DNA of 64,000 nucleotides from Kineococcus rhizosphaerae (GCF_003002055.1 NZ_PVZF01000001.1:434001-498000), one strand, 5' to 3'. Shown: positions 17,293-26,520, counted from the stretch's first letter. Numbers and translations: made by a program. Notes: generated from the letters alone by a model not told the origin.

Positions 17293-17631
17293 TCACGGCC
17301 TCCTGCGGTGCAGCGGGACCGGAGCCGGCAGGGTGCCGTCGGCTTCGCTGGTGGTCTGGTGGTCGGTGGGGCGGGCGCCGGAGTGCGCGTCCGGGTGCGT
17401 CGGCAGCTCGAGGACGTCGGCCGTCCCCGTCTCCTCCAGGGAGTGCGCGGTCGCGACGACGCGCGCGCGGAAGGCCATGACGCGCTCGACGATCTCCGAC
17501 AGGGGCTCGGTGACGACGAACTTCGCGCCGTCGACGAGGGTGATGACCGTGTCGGGGGTCGAGTCGACGCGCTGGATCAGATCGGGGTTCACGGCGAACA
17601 CCGACCCGTTGAGGCGAGTCACGAGGATCAC
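17293..17631 (-). CDS. flbD: FlbD-family flagellar protein with C-terminal extension
   Basis: A 112-aa protein. Residues 1-55 match the small FlbD (SwrD) family (MILVTRLNGSVFAVNPDLIQRVDSTPDTVITLVDG and VVTEPLSEIVERV), which typically has about 60-80 residues and sits before motA. SwrD in Bacillus is linked to motor torque; the role here is inferred from family and position. The additional ~50-residue tail is Pro/His-rich and probably disordered. GTG at 17631 has AAGGACGG upstream. First gene of the flbD-motAB-fliL unit. Confidence 0.88.
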   Translation of the reverse strand: MILVTRLNGSVFAVNPDLIQRVDSTPDTVITLVDGAKFVVTEPLSEIVERVMAFRARVVATAHSLEETGTADVLELPTHPDAHSGARPTDHQTTSEADGTLPAPVPLHRRRP

Positions 17632-17697
17632 GTGTGGGTCCGTCCTTGGGGGTGGATACGGGGGCGCCCGTCCGTGGGCTGGGTGTTTCCACCCAGT

Positions 17698-17725
17698 CCA
17701 TCGGCGTGCCGTTCCGGGACCTGAG
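17698..17725 (-). promoter_or_regulatory. FliA-like promoter of flbD-motAB-fliL
   Basis: Minus strand CTCA (17725-17722, in CTCAGG), 16-bp spacer, GCCGATGG (17705-17698). An imperfect CACCCG-TT-CGTG dyad lies upstream at 17742-17753. Confidence 0.7.
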
Positions 17726-17800
17726 AGGGGGTTGCAGGGTGCACCCGTTCGTGCTAACGCTTCGTCCGTCGTCACCCTCTGCTACTACCCGGGAAGCAGA

Positions 17801-17836
17801 GAACCCCCCCGGAGCGCTCGCTCCGGGAGGGTTCTC
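17801..17836 (-). terminator. Terminator after flgE
   Basis: 16-bp arms (17801-17816 and 17821-17836) with one mismatch and a 4-nt loop lie 12 bp past the flgE stop, ending the 11.5-kb flgB-to-flgE unit. Confidence 0.8.
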
Positions 17837-17848
17837 GGCGGTTCAGCC

Positions 17849-19126
17849 TCAGCGCTTGAGGTTGACCAGGTCCTGCAGGATCTCGTCGGAGGCCGTGATG
17901 ACCTTCGAGTTCGCCTGGAAACCGCGCTGGGCGAGGATGAGCTCGGTGAACTCCGCCGACAGGTCGACGTTCGACATCTCCAGCGATCCGGCGAGCAGAC
18001 CACCGCGGCCGGACTGCCCGGCGATGCCGTACACCGGGGTGCCGGAGTTGGTCGAGACGCTGTAGAGGGAGTTGCCCTCCTTGCGCAGGCCGGCGTAGTT
18101 GTTGAACGTCGCGATGGCGACCTGCCCGAGGGTCTGCTTGTACCCGTTCGAGTACGAACCCGTGATGACGCCGTCGGTGCCGAACGAGTAGCTGGTCAGC
18201 GTGCCGATGGGCGCACCGTCCTGCGCGGTCTGGATGCTGCTGCTGCCGGAGGCCCCGACGTAGGCGGACAGACCCGACATGTCGAGCGTCAGGGTCTGGA
18301 TGGGCGCACCCTGCGCGTTGGTGAGACCGGTGAGGTCGAAAGTCTGCGGCGACGCGTACTGCCCGACCTTGGTCGCCGACTCACCCGGCGGGGTGACCGA
18401 GTCGAAGTTCACCGCCTGGCTGGTGTCGGTGAAGGTCTTGTTGTCCGTCGAGGTCCAGATCTCCCAGTCGTTGCTGGCGGTGGTGGACGTGCTGGCGTTG
18501 ACGAACTTCACGTAGACGGGCGTGGCGACACCCTGCTCGTCGTAGGAGGTGAAGGACGTCGTGACCTCCTGCGCCTTCCCGTTCTTCAGGGTGTTGTCCA
18601 GGTTGCCCGTCACCTTGCCGGTGCTGGTCTGCTTCGCGGGCATCACGGTGTCGGAGGGGATGACCAGCTTGCCGACGGTCCCGTTGGTGTCGACGTTCCC
18701 GGCCGAGTCCGGCTTCCACCCCATGACGTAGGCACCGTCGTTGGTGACGACCGAACCCTGCGCGTCGAGGGTGAACGACCCGTTGCGGGTGTAGAAGACG
18801 CCGTCGCCCTGCTGCACGGCGAACATGCCGTCGCCCTGCAGCATCAGGTCGGTCGACTTGCCCGTGGCCTGCGCCGAACCCTGCGACATGTTCTGGGTGA
18901 TCGCGTCGACGCGGACACCGAGACCGACCTGAGCCGGGTTGGTGCCACCGGTCGCGTTGGTGGGTGCACCGGCGGCCTTGGTGAGCTGGGACAGCGTGTC
19001 GGCGAAGACGACGCTGGAGCTCTTGTAACCGGCGGTGTTGACGTTGGCGATGTTGTTGCCGACGACGTCCATCATCGTCTGGTGCGCGCGGAGACCACTG
19101 ACACCGGAGAACATGGAGCGGAGCAT
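17849..19126 (-). CDS. flgE: Flagellar hook protein FlgE
   Basis: A 425-aa hook subunit. The N-terminus MLRSMFSGVSGLRAHQTMMDVVGNNIANVNTAGYK and the C-terminus LSAEFTELILAQRGFQANSKVITASDEILQDLVNLKR are the paired D0 helices of rod/hook proteins. The centre (about 100-330) holds D1/D2 beta domains, including the YTRNGSFTLDAQG motif. ATG at 19126 has GAAAGG upstream. It lies 53 bp after flgD and ends the operon. Confidence 0.96.
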   Translation of the reverse strand: MLRSMFSGVSGLRAHQTMMDVVGNNIANVNTAGYKSSSVVFADTLSQLTKAAGAPTNATGGTNPAQVGLGVRVDAITQNMSQGSAQATGKSTDLMLQGDGMFAVQQGDGVFYTRNGSFTLDAQGSVVTNDGAYVMGWKPDSAGNVDTNGTVGKLVIPSDTVMPAKQTSTGKVTGNLDNTLKNGKAQEVTTSFTSYDEQGVATPVYVKFVNASTSTTASNDWEIWTSTDNKTFTDTSQAVNFDSVTPPGESATKVGQYASPQTFDLTGLTNAQGAPIQTLTLDMSGLSAYVGASGSSSIQTAQDGAPIGTLTSYSFGTDGVITGSYSNGYKQTLGQVAIATFNNYAGLRKEGNSLYSVSTNSGTPVYGIAGQSGRGGLLAGSLEMSNVDLSAEFTELILAQRGFQANSKVITASDEILQDLVNLKR

Positions 19127-19179
19127 GCTTCAGACCTTTCGAGGGGCTGACGGGGGTACGGGAGGGGCGAGCGGAGGGA

Positions 19180-19938
19180 TCAGGCGGACTGCGGAGGGTT
19201 CGTCGAACCCTGGGCTCCGGTGGTGCCGGAGGTCTGGGTGGTCTCAGGGGTTCCCGTGGCGGGAGCGGTCTGAGAGGTTCCCGTGGCTCCGGAGGTTCCC
19301 GTGCTGGCGGTTCCGGAGGACGCGGTGGAGGAGCTGCCGGTGGCCGCACCCGGCACGGTGGTCACGGGGACGGAGGTGCCCTCAGCCTTGGCCTTGGCCT
19401 CCGCGGCGGCCTTCTCCGCCGCCGCGTTGAGCGCGGTGGCGTCGATGGAGCCGACCCCGGAGACCTTCGAGAGGACGACGCTGACGCCGTCGACGTTCAG
19501 GACCGGCTCGCCGTTGGTGCCGCCGACCGAGCCCTGCGTGAAGGAGACCGACTTGACCTCACCGGTCACGACCTTGCCGTTCTCGTCGGTGTAGGACACC
19601 GTCTGCCCGACCATCGTGCTGGCCTGCAGCTTGTTCTGCGCCGCGACCATCGAGCTGGACTGCGTGGCGACGTCCTGCATGGCCTCCAGCGCCGAGAACT
19701 GCGCGGTCTGGGCCATGAACTGCGTGGTGTCCGCCGGCTTCGACGGGTCCTGGTAGCGCAGCTGGGCGACGAGGAGCTTGAGGAACATGTCCTTGTCGTC
19801 CTTGGTCTTCGCCTTGGCCGCCGCGGAGGTGTCCGTCGCGTTGGCGTTCTTGGTCGCCGAGGCGGCGGTCAGGGCGTCCGAGTTCGCGGTGAGCTGCGAG
19901 AAGTAGCTGCCCGATCCGCTGGTCGCGTCGACTGTCAT
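19180..19938 (-). CDS. flgD: Hook-capping protein FlgD
   Basis: A 252-aa protein. The conserved FlgD N-terminal part reads DKDMFLKLLVAQLRYQDPSKPADTTQFMAQTAQFSALEAMQ, needed for hook polymerisation, followed by a VGQTVSYTDENGKVVTGEVKSV beta-domain. The last ~60 residues are a low-complexity Ser/Thr/Gly tail with repeated TGTSGATGTSQ-type units, unusual for FlgD. ATG at 19938 with GAAGGAG is preferred over an upstream in-frame start. Confidence 0.93.
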   Translation of the reverse strand: MTVDATSGSGSYFSQLTANSDALTAASATKNANATDTSAAAKAKTKDDKDMFLKLLVAQLRYQDPSKPADTTQFMAQTAQFSALEAMQDVATQSSSMVAAQNKLQASTMVGQTVSYTDENGKVVTGEVKSVSFTQGSVGGTNGEPVLNVDGVSVVLSKVSGVGSIDATALNAAAEKAAAEAKAKAEGTSVPVTTVPGAATGSSSTASSGTASTGTSGATGTSQTAPATGTPETTQTSGTTGAQGSTNPPQSA

Positions 19939-20028
19939 GCCTACTCCTTCGGCGGAACGGGTGGGACTCTGTAGTCCGAGTGAGGGATTCACAGCGCCCA
20001 GCCAGGTGAATCCCCCGGCTGGAACGGT

Positions 20029-21894
20029 TCAGACGCTCAGGTCGAGGCGGCCGTCGGCCGCGGCGGCGGCCTCCCGGGCCTGACGGCGTTCGGCGGCGGC
20101 CGCCGAGAACGCCGACCGGGCGCTGTGCCCGGCGTTCTGCTGCGCGGAGGAGCCCTGCTGCGACGACCCCTGCCGGCCCTCGCCGGACTGGGCGTCGGCC
20201 GAGCGCTGCTGCTGGGCGGACCCGGAGTCGGCGCGCACGTCGACGGTGGTCTGGGTGAAGCTCGTCGTGGACAGCTCCCTCTGCAGGTCGCCGACGGCGG
20301 CCTGCAGCGCGTGCCGGGCCGCCTCGGAGGCCCCCGCGAGGGACACGTGCAGCGCACCCGCGGTGACCTCGGCGGTGATCCGCACCGGGCCCAGGCCCTG
20401 GGGGTTCACCTCGACGCTCATGCGGTGCACCGCGTCGGTGGTGGGCAGGTCCTCGAGCCGGCCGGCCACGCCCTGCGCGAACGCGACGGGGTTGGTCAGC
20501 GGCAGCGGGGCCGGCGGCGTGGAGGCCGGGGCGACGCTCGGCGCGGTGACGGTCCCCGTGCCGGTGACCGTCGGGGCGAGCGCCGGGACCAGACCGGCCG
20601 CCGGGTCGACGTCGGCGGGCTTCGGGGCGGCGGCGCCAGCCGTCACGGGCGGCGCGATCGGCGGGGCGACGGTCGGGCTGGCGGCCAGGACGGTCGGCGA
20701 CGGCTGAGCCGGGCCCTCCCCCGCCGCGGCCCGCGGCGGCGTCACGACGATCGGCTGGGCCGGAGCGGGGTTCTGCCCGGACCGGCCCGACGGCTGCCCG
20801 TCCTGGCCCGCGGTGTCCCCGGCGCCCTGGCCACCCTGCCCCGCGGGCACGGCGACGACCGGCGCGGAGGCGTCGGCCGGCTGCGCCGCGACGGGCTGGG
20901 CCGGGGTCTGCGGGGCGGTCGGGGACGGGGAGGCCGCTGCGGCGGCCTGGGCCTGGGTCGCGACCGGCTGGGCCGCGCCGGCGAGCGCCGGCGCCGCGGC
21001 GTCGACGGGGGTCTGCGCGACGTGCTGCGGCAACCCGGTCACGGCGGTCTGCACCGGGACCGACGGCGCGGTGGCGGGACCGGCGGGCGCGGAGGTGACC
21101 GTCGCGGTCGCCAGCGCCGCGTCCACGGCGCTCACCGGGACCTGCGGCGTGCCCTGCACCGGGGTCGAGACCGGGGCCTGCACCTGGGTCCCCGCGGCGG
21201 TGGCGATGGCCTGGGCCGGGAGTTGCACGGCGACCGCCGGGGCCGTCTGCGCCGAGGCCTGTGCGGCCAGTGGGACCTGCGGGGCTGCGGAGCCCGGTGT
21301 GGCGGACGCCGAGGCCTGGGCCGGGACCTGCTCGCCGACGGCGGCCGGGGCGGCGGTGAGGACGGGCTGGGTCGTGGCCACGCCCTGGACGGCGCTCTTC
21401 GCCGTCGCGTCGGTGGGGACGGTCTCGGCCGGGGCCTGCGGGGTCAGCGCGGCGCGCAGTGCGGGGGGCAGCCCCAGCAGCGAGAGGTCGACCGGCACGG
21501 CGGGGACGTCGGCGTCGTCGGTGGCCTCGTCCTCGCCGGCCCGCTCGGAGCCGCCGACGGGGTGCTTGGTCCCCGGCTTGGTGCTCTTGTGGGCCGGTTC
21601 GGGACGCTCGCCGCCCTTCTCGACCCGCTCGGTGGCCTTCTCGACCCGCTCGGTGGCCTTCTCGGCGCGCGGGGAGGCGTCGACGGGACGGTCGTCGGGG
21701 CGCACCTGGTCGTCGCGGGCGTCGGGTCGGGAGTCCGGGCGCACCTGGTCGTCGCGCGAGGAGCTGCGCAGGTCCTGCATGGCCTGGCCGTAGGAGTCGG
21801 CGAAGTCGGAGTCCGACGAGGAGGACGAGAAGCGGACGGTGTCGCGAGCGGTCGGTGCGAGGGGCAGCGACGTCACGGTCAGGTTGGCGCTCAC
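20029..21894 (-). CDS. fliK: Hook-length control protein FliK
   Basis: A 621-aa protein with a charged N-terminus, a very long Ala/Pro/Val/Gln-rich disordered middle (about 170-500) and a C-terminal Flg_hook domain with VEVNPQGLGPVRITAEV. FliK acts as a ruler and switches FlhB specificity. It is longer than enteric FliK (about 400 aa), mostly in the ruler-like centre. GTG at 21894 overlaps the upstream hydrolase stop (GTGA). The Gln/Ser-rich tail past the domain is also long. Confidence 0.9.
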   Translation of the reverse strand: MSANLTVTSLPLAPTARDTVRFSSSSSDSDFADSYGQAMQDLRSSSRDDQVRPDSRPDARDDQVRPDDRPVDASPRAEKATERVEKATERVEKGGERPEPAHKSTKPGTKHPVGGSERAGEDEATDDADVPAVPVDLSLLGLPPALRAALTPQAPAETVPTDATAKSAVQGVATTQPVLTAAPAAVGEQVPAQASASATPGSAAPQVPLAAQASAQTAPAVAVQLPAQAIATAAGTQVQAPVSTPVQGTPQVPVSAVDAALATATVTSAPAGPATAPSVPVQTAVTGLPQHVAQTPVDAAAPALAGAAQPVATQAQAAAAASPSPTAPQTPAQPVAAQPADASAPVVAVPAGQGGQGAGDTAGQDGQPSGRSGQNPAPAQPIVVTPPRAAAGEGPAQPSPTVLAASPTVAPPIAPPVTAGAAAPKPADVDPAAGLVPALAPTVTGTGTVTAPSVAPASTPPAPLPLTNPVAFAQGVAGRLEDLPTTDAVHRMSVEVNPQGLGPVRITAEVTAGALHVSLAGASEAARHALQAAVGDLQRELSTTSFTQTTVDVRADSGSAQQQRSADAQSGEGRQGSSQQGSSAQQNAGHSARSAFSAAAAERRQAREAAAAADGRLDLSV

Positions 21895-22952
21895 GCGGCA
21901 CTCCCGAGGTCGGCGGTGATCTTCTTGACGTAGTTCTGGGTCTCGCTGAACGGCGGGACGCCGCCGTACTTCTTCACGTTGCCCGCGCCGGCGTTGTAGG
22001 CGGCCAGCGCCAGCGGGACGGACCCGAAGGTCTCGAGGTTCTGGGCCAGGTACTTGCCGGCGGCGTCGATGGAGGCGAACGGGTCGCTCGCGTCGATGCC
22101 CAGGCTGCGGGCCGTGGCGGGCATGAACTGCATGAGCCCGACGGCCCCGGCGCCGGACCTCGCGGTCGGGTCGAAGCCCGACTCCTGCTTGGCGACGGCC
22201 TTGAGCAGGCCGGTCGGCAGGCCGTACTTGCGTTCCGCCGCAGCGAAGGCCGTCTCGTAGGGCGCGGACTTGGAGGTGGAGGACAGCGACGCGGGCCGCA
22301 CGTACGAGGACGCGTCGCTCGAGGTGGCGCCGGTGAGGCCCGACAGCAGGGTGGCCGCGACGGCGGTGCCCGCGGCGGCGGTGGCGGCCGTCGTGCCGAG
22401 GCGGCGGATCGTCATGGGGGTCTCCCAGACCTTGGACACCTTCACGACGTCCCCCGTCTTCGGCGCGTGCAGCATCTGCCCGTTGCCGACGTAGATCCCG
22501 ATGTGGTGGCCGTTCTCCAGGACGACGAGGTCGCCGGGCCTGGCCTGGTCGAGGCTGGGGACCTCGGTGCCGACGGTGGCCTGCTGGGCCGCGGTGCGGG
22601 GCAGGGTGATGCCGAGCTGCTTGGCGGCGTACTGCACGAGGCCGGAGCAGTCGAAGCCGGCGGGGGTGGTGCCGCCCCACTTGTACGGGGTGCCCGCGTA
22701 CTGCTGGGCCACCGAGAGCAGCTTCTGGCCGGTGGTGGAGTCGCTGAGGGTGCGCAGGCCACGGGTGACGACGCCGGAGGCGCTGGAACCGGCGCTGGAC
22801 AGGGCGTCGGCGAAGCCGGACGTGACGGAGGAGGCGCGCGAGGCGGTGGAGACGGCCGTGGTGGCGACCTGCCCGACGGCCTGCCCCGAGAAGGAGGCGA
22901 TGCGGGCCTGGATGTCGGCGATGCGACCCTGGATCTCGTCGACGACCGTCAC
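21891..22952 (-). CDS. NlpC/P60 - lytic transglycosylase fusion, flagellar wall hydrolase
   Basis: A 353-aa two-enzyme protein. The NlpC/P60 domain (about 75-170) has C102 in DCSGL and a histidine in the GHHIGIY motif (H149/H150). The SLT-type lytic transglycosylase domain (about 230-350) has E257 in KQESGFD, GLMQFMPATA and LALAAYNAGAGNVKKYGG. In proteobacteria FlgJ supplies wall hydrolysis for rod passage; here a different two-domain hydrolase sits in the operon between fliJ and fliK. I see no signal peptide, so export probably uses the flagellar apparatus (inference). GTG at 22952 overlaps the fliJ stop. Confidence 0.93.
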   Translation of the reverse strand: MTVVDEIQGRIADIQARIASFSGQAVGQVATTAVSTASRASSVTSGFADALSSAGSSASGVVTRGLRTLSDSTTGQKLLSVAQQYAGTPYKWGGTTPAGFDCSGLVQYAAKQLGITLPRTAAQQATVGTEVPSLDQARPGDLVVLENGHHIGIYVGNGQMLHAPKTGDVVKVSKVWETPMTIRRLGTTAATAAAGTAVAATLLSGLTGATSSDASSYVRPASLSSTSKSAPYETAFAAAERKYGLPTGLLKAVAKQESGFDPTARSGAGAVGLMQFMPATARSLGIDASDPFASIDAAGKYLAQNLETFGSVPLALAAYNAGAGNVKKYGGVPPFSETQNYVKKITADLGSAA

Positions 22953-23401
22953 TGGTCACCCCCCTCGCGCTGGGCCCGACGGCGCGCCTTGGCGGCGAAC
23001 TCGGCGACGGTGCGGTCGTCGAGCGCCTTCTGGTCGGCGCGCAGCGCGGCCTCCTCCTGGGCGCGTTCGTGGCGTTCCACGATGCGTTCCAGGGAACGTT
23101 CGGCGCGGCGGGCGCGGGCCCAGGCAGCCTGCTTGGCGCCCAGGTCGACCTCGGCGCGGGCCACGAGGGCGCGGGTGGCGTCGAGGTCGGAGACGAGGGC
23201 GGCGCGGCGGGCCACGGCTGCGGTCCAGGCGGCCATGGTCTCGTCGCTCAGGTGCGCCTGGCCGAGCTCGTGGCGCACGCGGGCGGCGCGCTTCTGCTCG
23301 TTGCGCAGGACGGCGTTGGCGGCGGCGAGGTCGACCTTGATCTGGTCGGCCTGGACCTTGCGCAGCTTCAGCAGCGCCATGATCGCCTTGGTGGCACTCA
23401 C
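22949..23401 (-). CDS. fliJ: Flagellar export chaperone FliJ
   Basis: A 150-aa predicted antiparallel coiled coil, Ala/Arg/Glu-rich, of the size and position of FliJ, the central stalk of the FliH-FliI ATPase. Sequence identity within the family is low, so the call relies on coiled-coil character and the fliI-fliJ-fliK order. GTG at 23401 overlaps the fliI stop (GTGA). Confidence 0.82.
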   Translation of the reverse strand: MSATKAIMALLKLRKVQADQIKVDLAAANAVLRNEQKRAARVRHELGQAHLSDETMAAWTAAVARRAALVSDLDATRALVARAEVDLGAKQAAWARARRAERSLERIVERHERAQEEAALRADQKALDDRTVAEFAAKARRRAQREGGDQ

Positions 23402-24765
23402 CGGGCACCTCCGAAGCTCGAGACGAGTTGCTGCAGCTGGGCCCACGCCACGGAGGCGGGGGTGATGTCGTGGATGTCCTGGCGCAGGAAGGCGTTGATG
23501 GCGGGCAGGTGGGCCACCGCGGCGTCGACCTCGGGGTTGGCGCCGGGCTGGTAGGCGCCGACGTCGATGAGCTCCTTGGCCTCGCGGTGCGCGGCCATGA
23601 CCCGGCGCAGGGCCGTGGCGGCGGCCTTCTGCTCGGGCGTGGTGACGCGGCCGGCGACGCGGGAGACGGAGTCGAGGACGTCGATCGTCGGGAAGTGCCC
23701 GGCGGTGGCCAGGCGGCGGTCCAGGACGACGTGACCGTCCAGGATCGAGCGGGCGGTGTCGGCGATGGGCTCGTTGTGGTCGTCCCCGTCGACCAGGACC
23801 GTGTAGATCCCGGTGATGGAGCCGGTCACGCCGGGCCCGGCGCGCTCGAGCAGGCGGGGCATGAGGGCGAAGACGCTCGGCGGGTAGCCGCGGGTGGCGG
23901 GCGGCTCGCCCACGGACAGGCCGATCTCGCGCTGGGCCATGGACACGCGTGTGAGGGAGTCCATCATCAGCACGACGTCGGCGCCCAGGTCGCGGAACGA
24001 CTCCGCGACGGCGGTCGCCGTCAGCGAGGCGCGCAGCCGCAGGACGGGGGCCTCGTCGGAGGTGGCGATGACGACCACGGAGCGGGCCAGGCCCTCGGGG
24101 CCGAGGTCGTCCTCGAGGAACTCGCGGACCTCGCGGCCACGTTCGCCGATGAGGGCCAGGACGGACACGTCCGCGGAGGTGCCGCGGGCGATCATGGACA
24201 GCAGCGAGGACTTGCCGACGCCGGAGCCGGCGAAGATGCCGAAGCGCTGGCCGCGGCCGGCGGGCACGAGGGTGTCCAGGGCCCGCACGCCCAGGCTCAG
24301 GGGGGTGTTCACGCGGCCGCGGGTCAGCGCGGGCGGCGGGGTGTTGTGCAGCGCCGCGCGGGGAGCGGCCACGAGCGGGGCACCGCCGTCGAGCGGGTTG
24401 CCCATGGCGTCGACGACGCGGCCCAGCAGCGCGGGGCCGACGGGGACGTCGGAGGGACGGCGGGTGGCGACGGCGGGGGCACCGGCGGCCAGGCCGGTGA
24501 GGTGGCCCAGCGGCAGGCAGCGCAGCTTCGAGCCCTCGGCCGCGACCACCTCGGCGGGGATCGAGCCCCGGTGGTCGCCGAGCAGGATCGTCTCCCCCAC
24601 CGCGGCCTCCAGGCCGGCGACCTCGACGGACAGCCCGACGATGGCGCTGACGCGACCGATGACCTGGGGGGCGGCGGCCGTGGCTGCGCGGGCGACCTGG
24701 GGGGCCAGGAGCTCGCGCACGCCGGCGGCGAGGCGGTGCGACACCAGGTTCGTCGGGGCGTTCAC
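23398..24765 (-). CDS. fliI: Flagellum-specific ATPase FliI
   Basis: A 455-aa F1-type ATPase of the export apparatus. Walker A GSGVGKSS at 180-187, Walker B around DVVLMMDSLTRV, and the family blocks GERGREVREFLEDDLG and SITGIYTVLVDGDDHNEPIADTARSILDGHVVLDR are all present. Length is typical. GTG at 24765 overlaps the fliH stop (GTGA). Confidence 0.97.
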   Translation of the reverse strand: MNAPTNLVSHRLAAGVRELLAPQVARAATAAAPQVIGRVSAIVGLSVEVAGLEAAVGETILLGDHRGSIPAEVVAAEGSKLRCLPLGHLTGLAAGAPAVATRRPSDVPVGPALLGRVVDAMGNPLDGGAPLVAAPRAALHNTPPPALTRGRVNTPLSLGVRALDTLVPAGRGQRFGIFAGSGVGKSSLLSMIARGTSADVSVLALIGERGREVREFLEDDLGPEGLARSVVVIATSDEAPVLRLRASLTATAVAESFRDLGADVVLMMDSLTRVSMAQREIGLSVGEPPATRGYPPSVFALMPRLLERAGPGVTGSITGIYTVLVDGDDHNEPIADTARSILDGHVVLDRRLATAGHFPTIDVLDSVSRVAGRVTTPEQKAAATALRRVMAAHREAKELIDVGAYQPGANPEVDAAVAHLPAINAFLRQDIHDITPASVAWAQLQQLVSSFGGAR

Positions 24766-25508
24766 GCCTGGACTCCGTCCGCGCCCTCTCCGACGAGAGC
24801 CGCCAGGGCCCGGGAGACGCTGGCGCGCAGGCCGGCGTCCACCTCGGTGTCACCCTGGCGCGCGATCGCGTCACCCGGCTGGACGGTGGGGTCGGGGAGG
24901 AAGCTCACGAGTTCTGTGTCGGACAGTGAGTGCTTCCCCTTGAGGGCGTCACCCGTCAGGACCATCAAGTCGGCCGGGTTGACCCGCACGGTGACGGGCT
25001 TCTCGGCGTCCAGGGGCTTCAGCGCGCGGCGCACGGCCTCCCCGACCTGGGAGTCCATGAGCTGGACCTCGCGGTCCAGGACGGCGCCGGCGAGCTCCAG
25101 GGCCAGCTCCAGGACGGTGTCGGCCAGCGCCCCGATCGCGGGTTCGCGCTCGGCGCGCAGGGCGTCGCCGGCGGCCAGCAGGGCCTCCTCGGCCCGGGTG
25201 CGGGCCGCGCGGCGCTCGTCGCGGTCGAGGCGGGCCGCGACGTGCGCGGCCTCCTTCTGGGCCTCCAGCTCCGCGGCGGCCTTCTCGGCCGCCTGGCGCA
25301 TCCCGGCGGCCCAGCCGGCGGCGTAGCCCTCGGTGCGGGCCTGCTCGCGCAGCCGCACCAGCTCCTCGCCGTCCTCGCGCTGGGCGAGGTCGAGGCCCAC
25401 GAAGCCGCGGGGGGACGTGCTCGTCGCCGCCGGGACGGCGACGAACACGCGGGGCTCGCGGCCCGCCGGGGTCGTGCTCGCCGGCTGGAAGTTACGAGAC
25501 GAAGTCAT
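24762..25508 (-). CDS. fliH: Export ATPase regulator FliH
   Basis: A ~248-aa protein: unstructured N-terminus, Ala/Glu-rich coiled coil (about 45-130) and a C-terminal globular domain of the FliH/V-ATPase-E type (ELALELAGAVLDREVQLMD, VTVRVNPADL). It binds FliI and tethers it to the C-ring. ATG at 25508 is chosen; GTG at 25520 is an in-frame alternative. It overlaps the 3' end of fliG by 17 nt. Confidence 0.88.
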   Translation of the reverse strand: MTSSRNFQPASTTPAGREPRVFVAVPAATSTSPRGFVGLDLAQREDGEELVRLREQARTEGYAAGWAAGMRQAAEKAAAELEAQKEAAHVAARLDRDERRAARTRAEEALLAAGDALRAEREPAIGALADTVLELALELAGAVLDREVQLMDSQVGEAVRRALKPLDAEKPVTVRVNPADLMVLTGDALKGKHSLSDTELVSFLPDPTVQPGDAIARQGDTEVDAGLRASVSRALAALVGEGADGVQA

Positions 25509-26517
25509 CGTCACCGCCACGCGTCAGCACGATCTGGCCGGACTCCTCCAGCTGACGGATGATCGCGACGACCTTCTGCTGCGACTCCTCGACCGCGGAC
25601 ATGCGGACCGGGCCCATGAGCTCGATCTCGTCGAGGAGGTTCTCGCGGGCGCGTTCGGAGACGTTCTTGAGGATCTTGTCCCGGACCGTCTCGGTGACGC
25701 CCTTGAGGGCCGTGGCCAGGTCGGCCGTCTCGACCCCGCGCAGCACGAGCTGGATCGCGCGGTCGTCGAGGGTGGTGATGTCCTCGAAGACGAACATGAG
25801 GCCGCGGATCTCCTCGGCCAGGGCGGCGTTCTTGGCCGCCAGACCCTCGAGGATGGAGCGCTCGGTACCGCGGTCGGCGCGGTTGATGATGTCGACCAGG
25901 GGCTGGACGCCGCCGACGGCGGTGTTCGTCTTGGCCTGCAGCACGGTGGACGTGCGGCGCTGGACGACGTCCTCGACGAGGCGGACGTACTCGGAGCTGG
26001 TCGCCTCCATCGTGGCGATGCGCAGCGCGATGTCGGCCTGCATCTCGGCGGTGAGCCCGCCGAGGATCATCGAGGCCTGGTCGGGGCGCAGGTGCGCCAC
26101 GACCAGGGCGATGGTCTGCGGGTGCTCCCCCGTCAGGAACGTGAGGATCTGCTGCGGGTCGGCCTGGTGCAGGAACTGGAAGGGCTGCACGACGGCCGCC
26201 TCGGCGACGCGGCCGAGGACCTCGGCCGCGCCCTCGGCGCCCAGGGCGCCCTCCAGCAGCGACTGGGCGTAGTCCAGACCGCCGAGCCCGCCGCGCAGCG
26301 GGGAGGCGATCATCCCGTGGAACTCCTCCAGGACCACGCCGGCCACCTCGGGGGTGACCGAGCGCAGCCGCAGGATCTCCGCGGTCAGCTCCTCGATCTC
26401 GGCCGGGCGCAGGTGCCCGAGCACCTTCGCGGCGTTCTCCTGACCGACCTGCAGGAGCAGGACGGCGGCCTTCTGCGCCCCGGTGAGGGGTGCGACCTCG
26501 AGCTCGGTGGACACCAC
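25492..26517 (-). CDS. fliG: Flagellar switch protein FliG
   Basis: A 341-aa rotor protein. Conserved blocks are TGAQKAAVLLLQVGQENAAKVL (N-domain), EHPQTIALVVAHLRPDQAS (EHPQR-type middle motif, here EHPQT) and the torque helix FEDITTLDDRAIQLVLRGVE with charged residues contacting MotA. GTG at 26517 lies 3 bp after the fliF stop. Length is normal. Confidence 0.97.
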   Translation of the reverse strand: MVSTELEVAPLTGAQKAAVLLLQVGQENAAKVLGHLRPAEIEELTAEILRLRSVTPEVAGVVLEEFHGMIASPLRGGLGGLDYAQSLLEGALGAEGAAEVLGRVAEAAVVQPFQFLHQADPQQILTFLTGEHPQTIALVVAHLRPDQASMILGGLTAEMQADIALRIATMEATSSEYVRLVEDVVQRRTSTVLQAKTNTAVGGVQPLVDIINRADRGTERSILEGLAAKNAALAEEIRGLMFVFEDITTLDDRAIQLVLRGVETADLATALKGVTETVRDKILKNVSERARENLLDEIELMGPVRMSAVEESQQKVVAIIRQLEESGQIVLTRGGDDDFVS

Positions 26518-26520
26518 GGG

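Noticed and set aside
20125-23573. Plus-strand frames opposite fliK and the wall hydrolase
   Set aside because: Arg/Gly-rich shadows of third-position bias on the coding strand.
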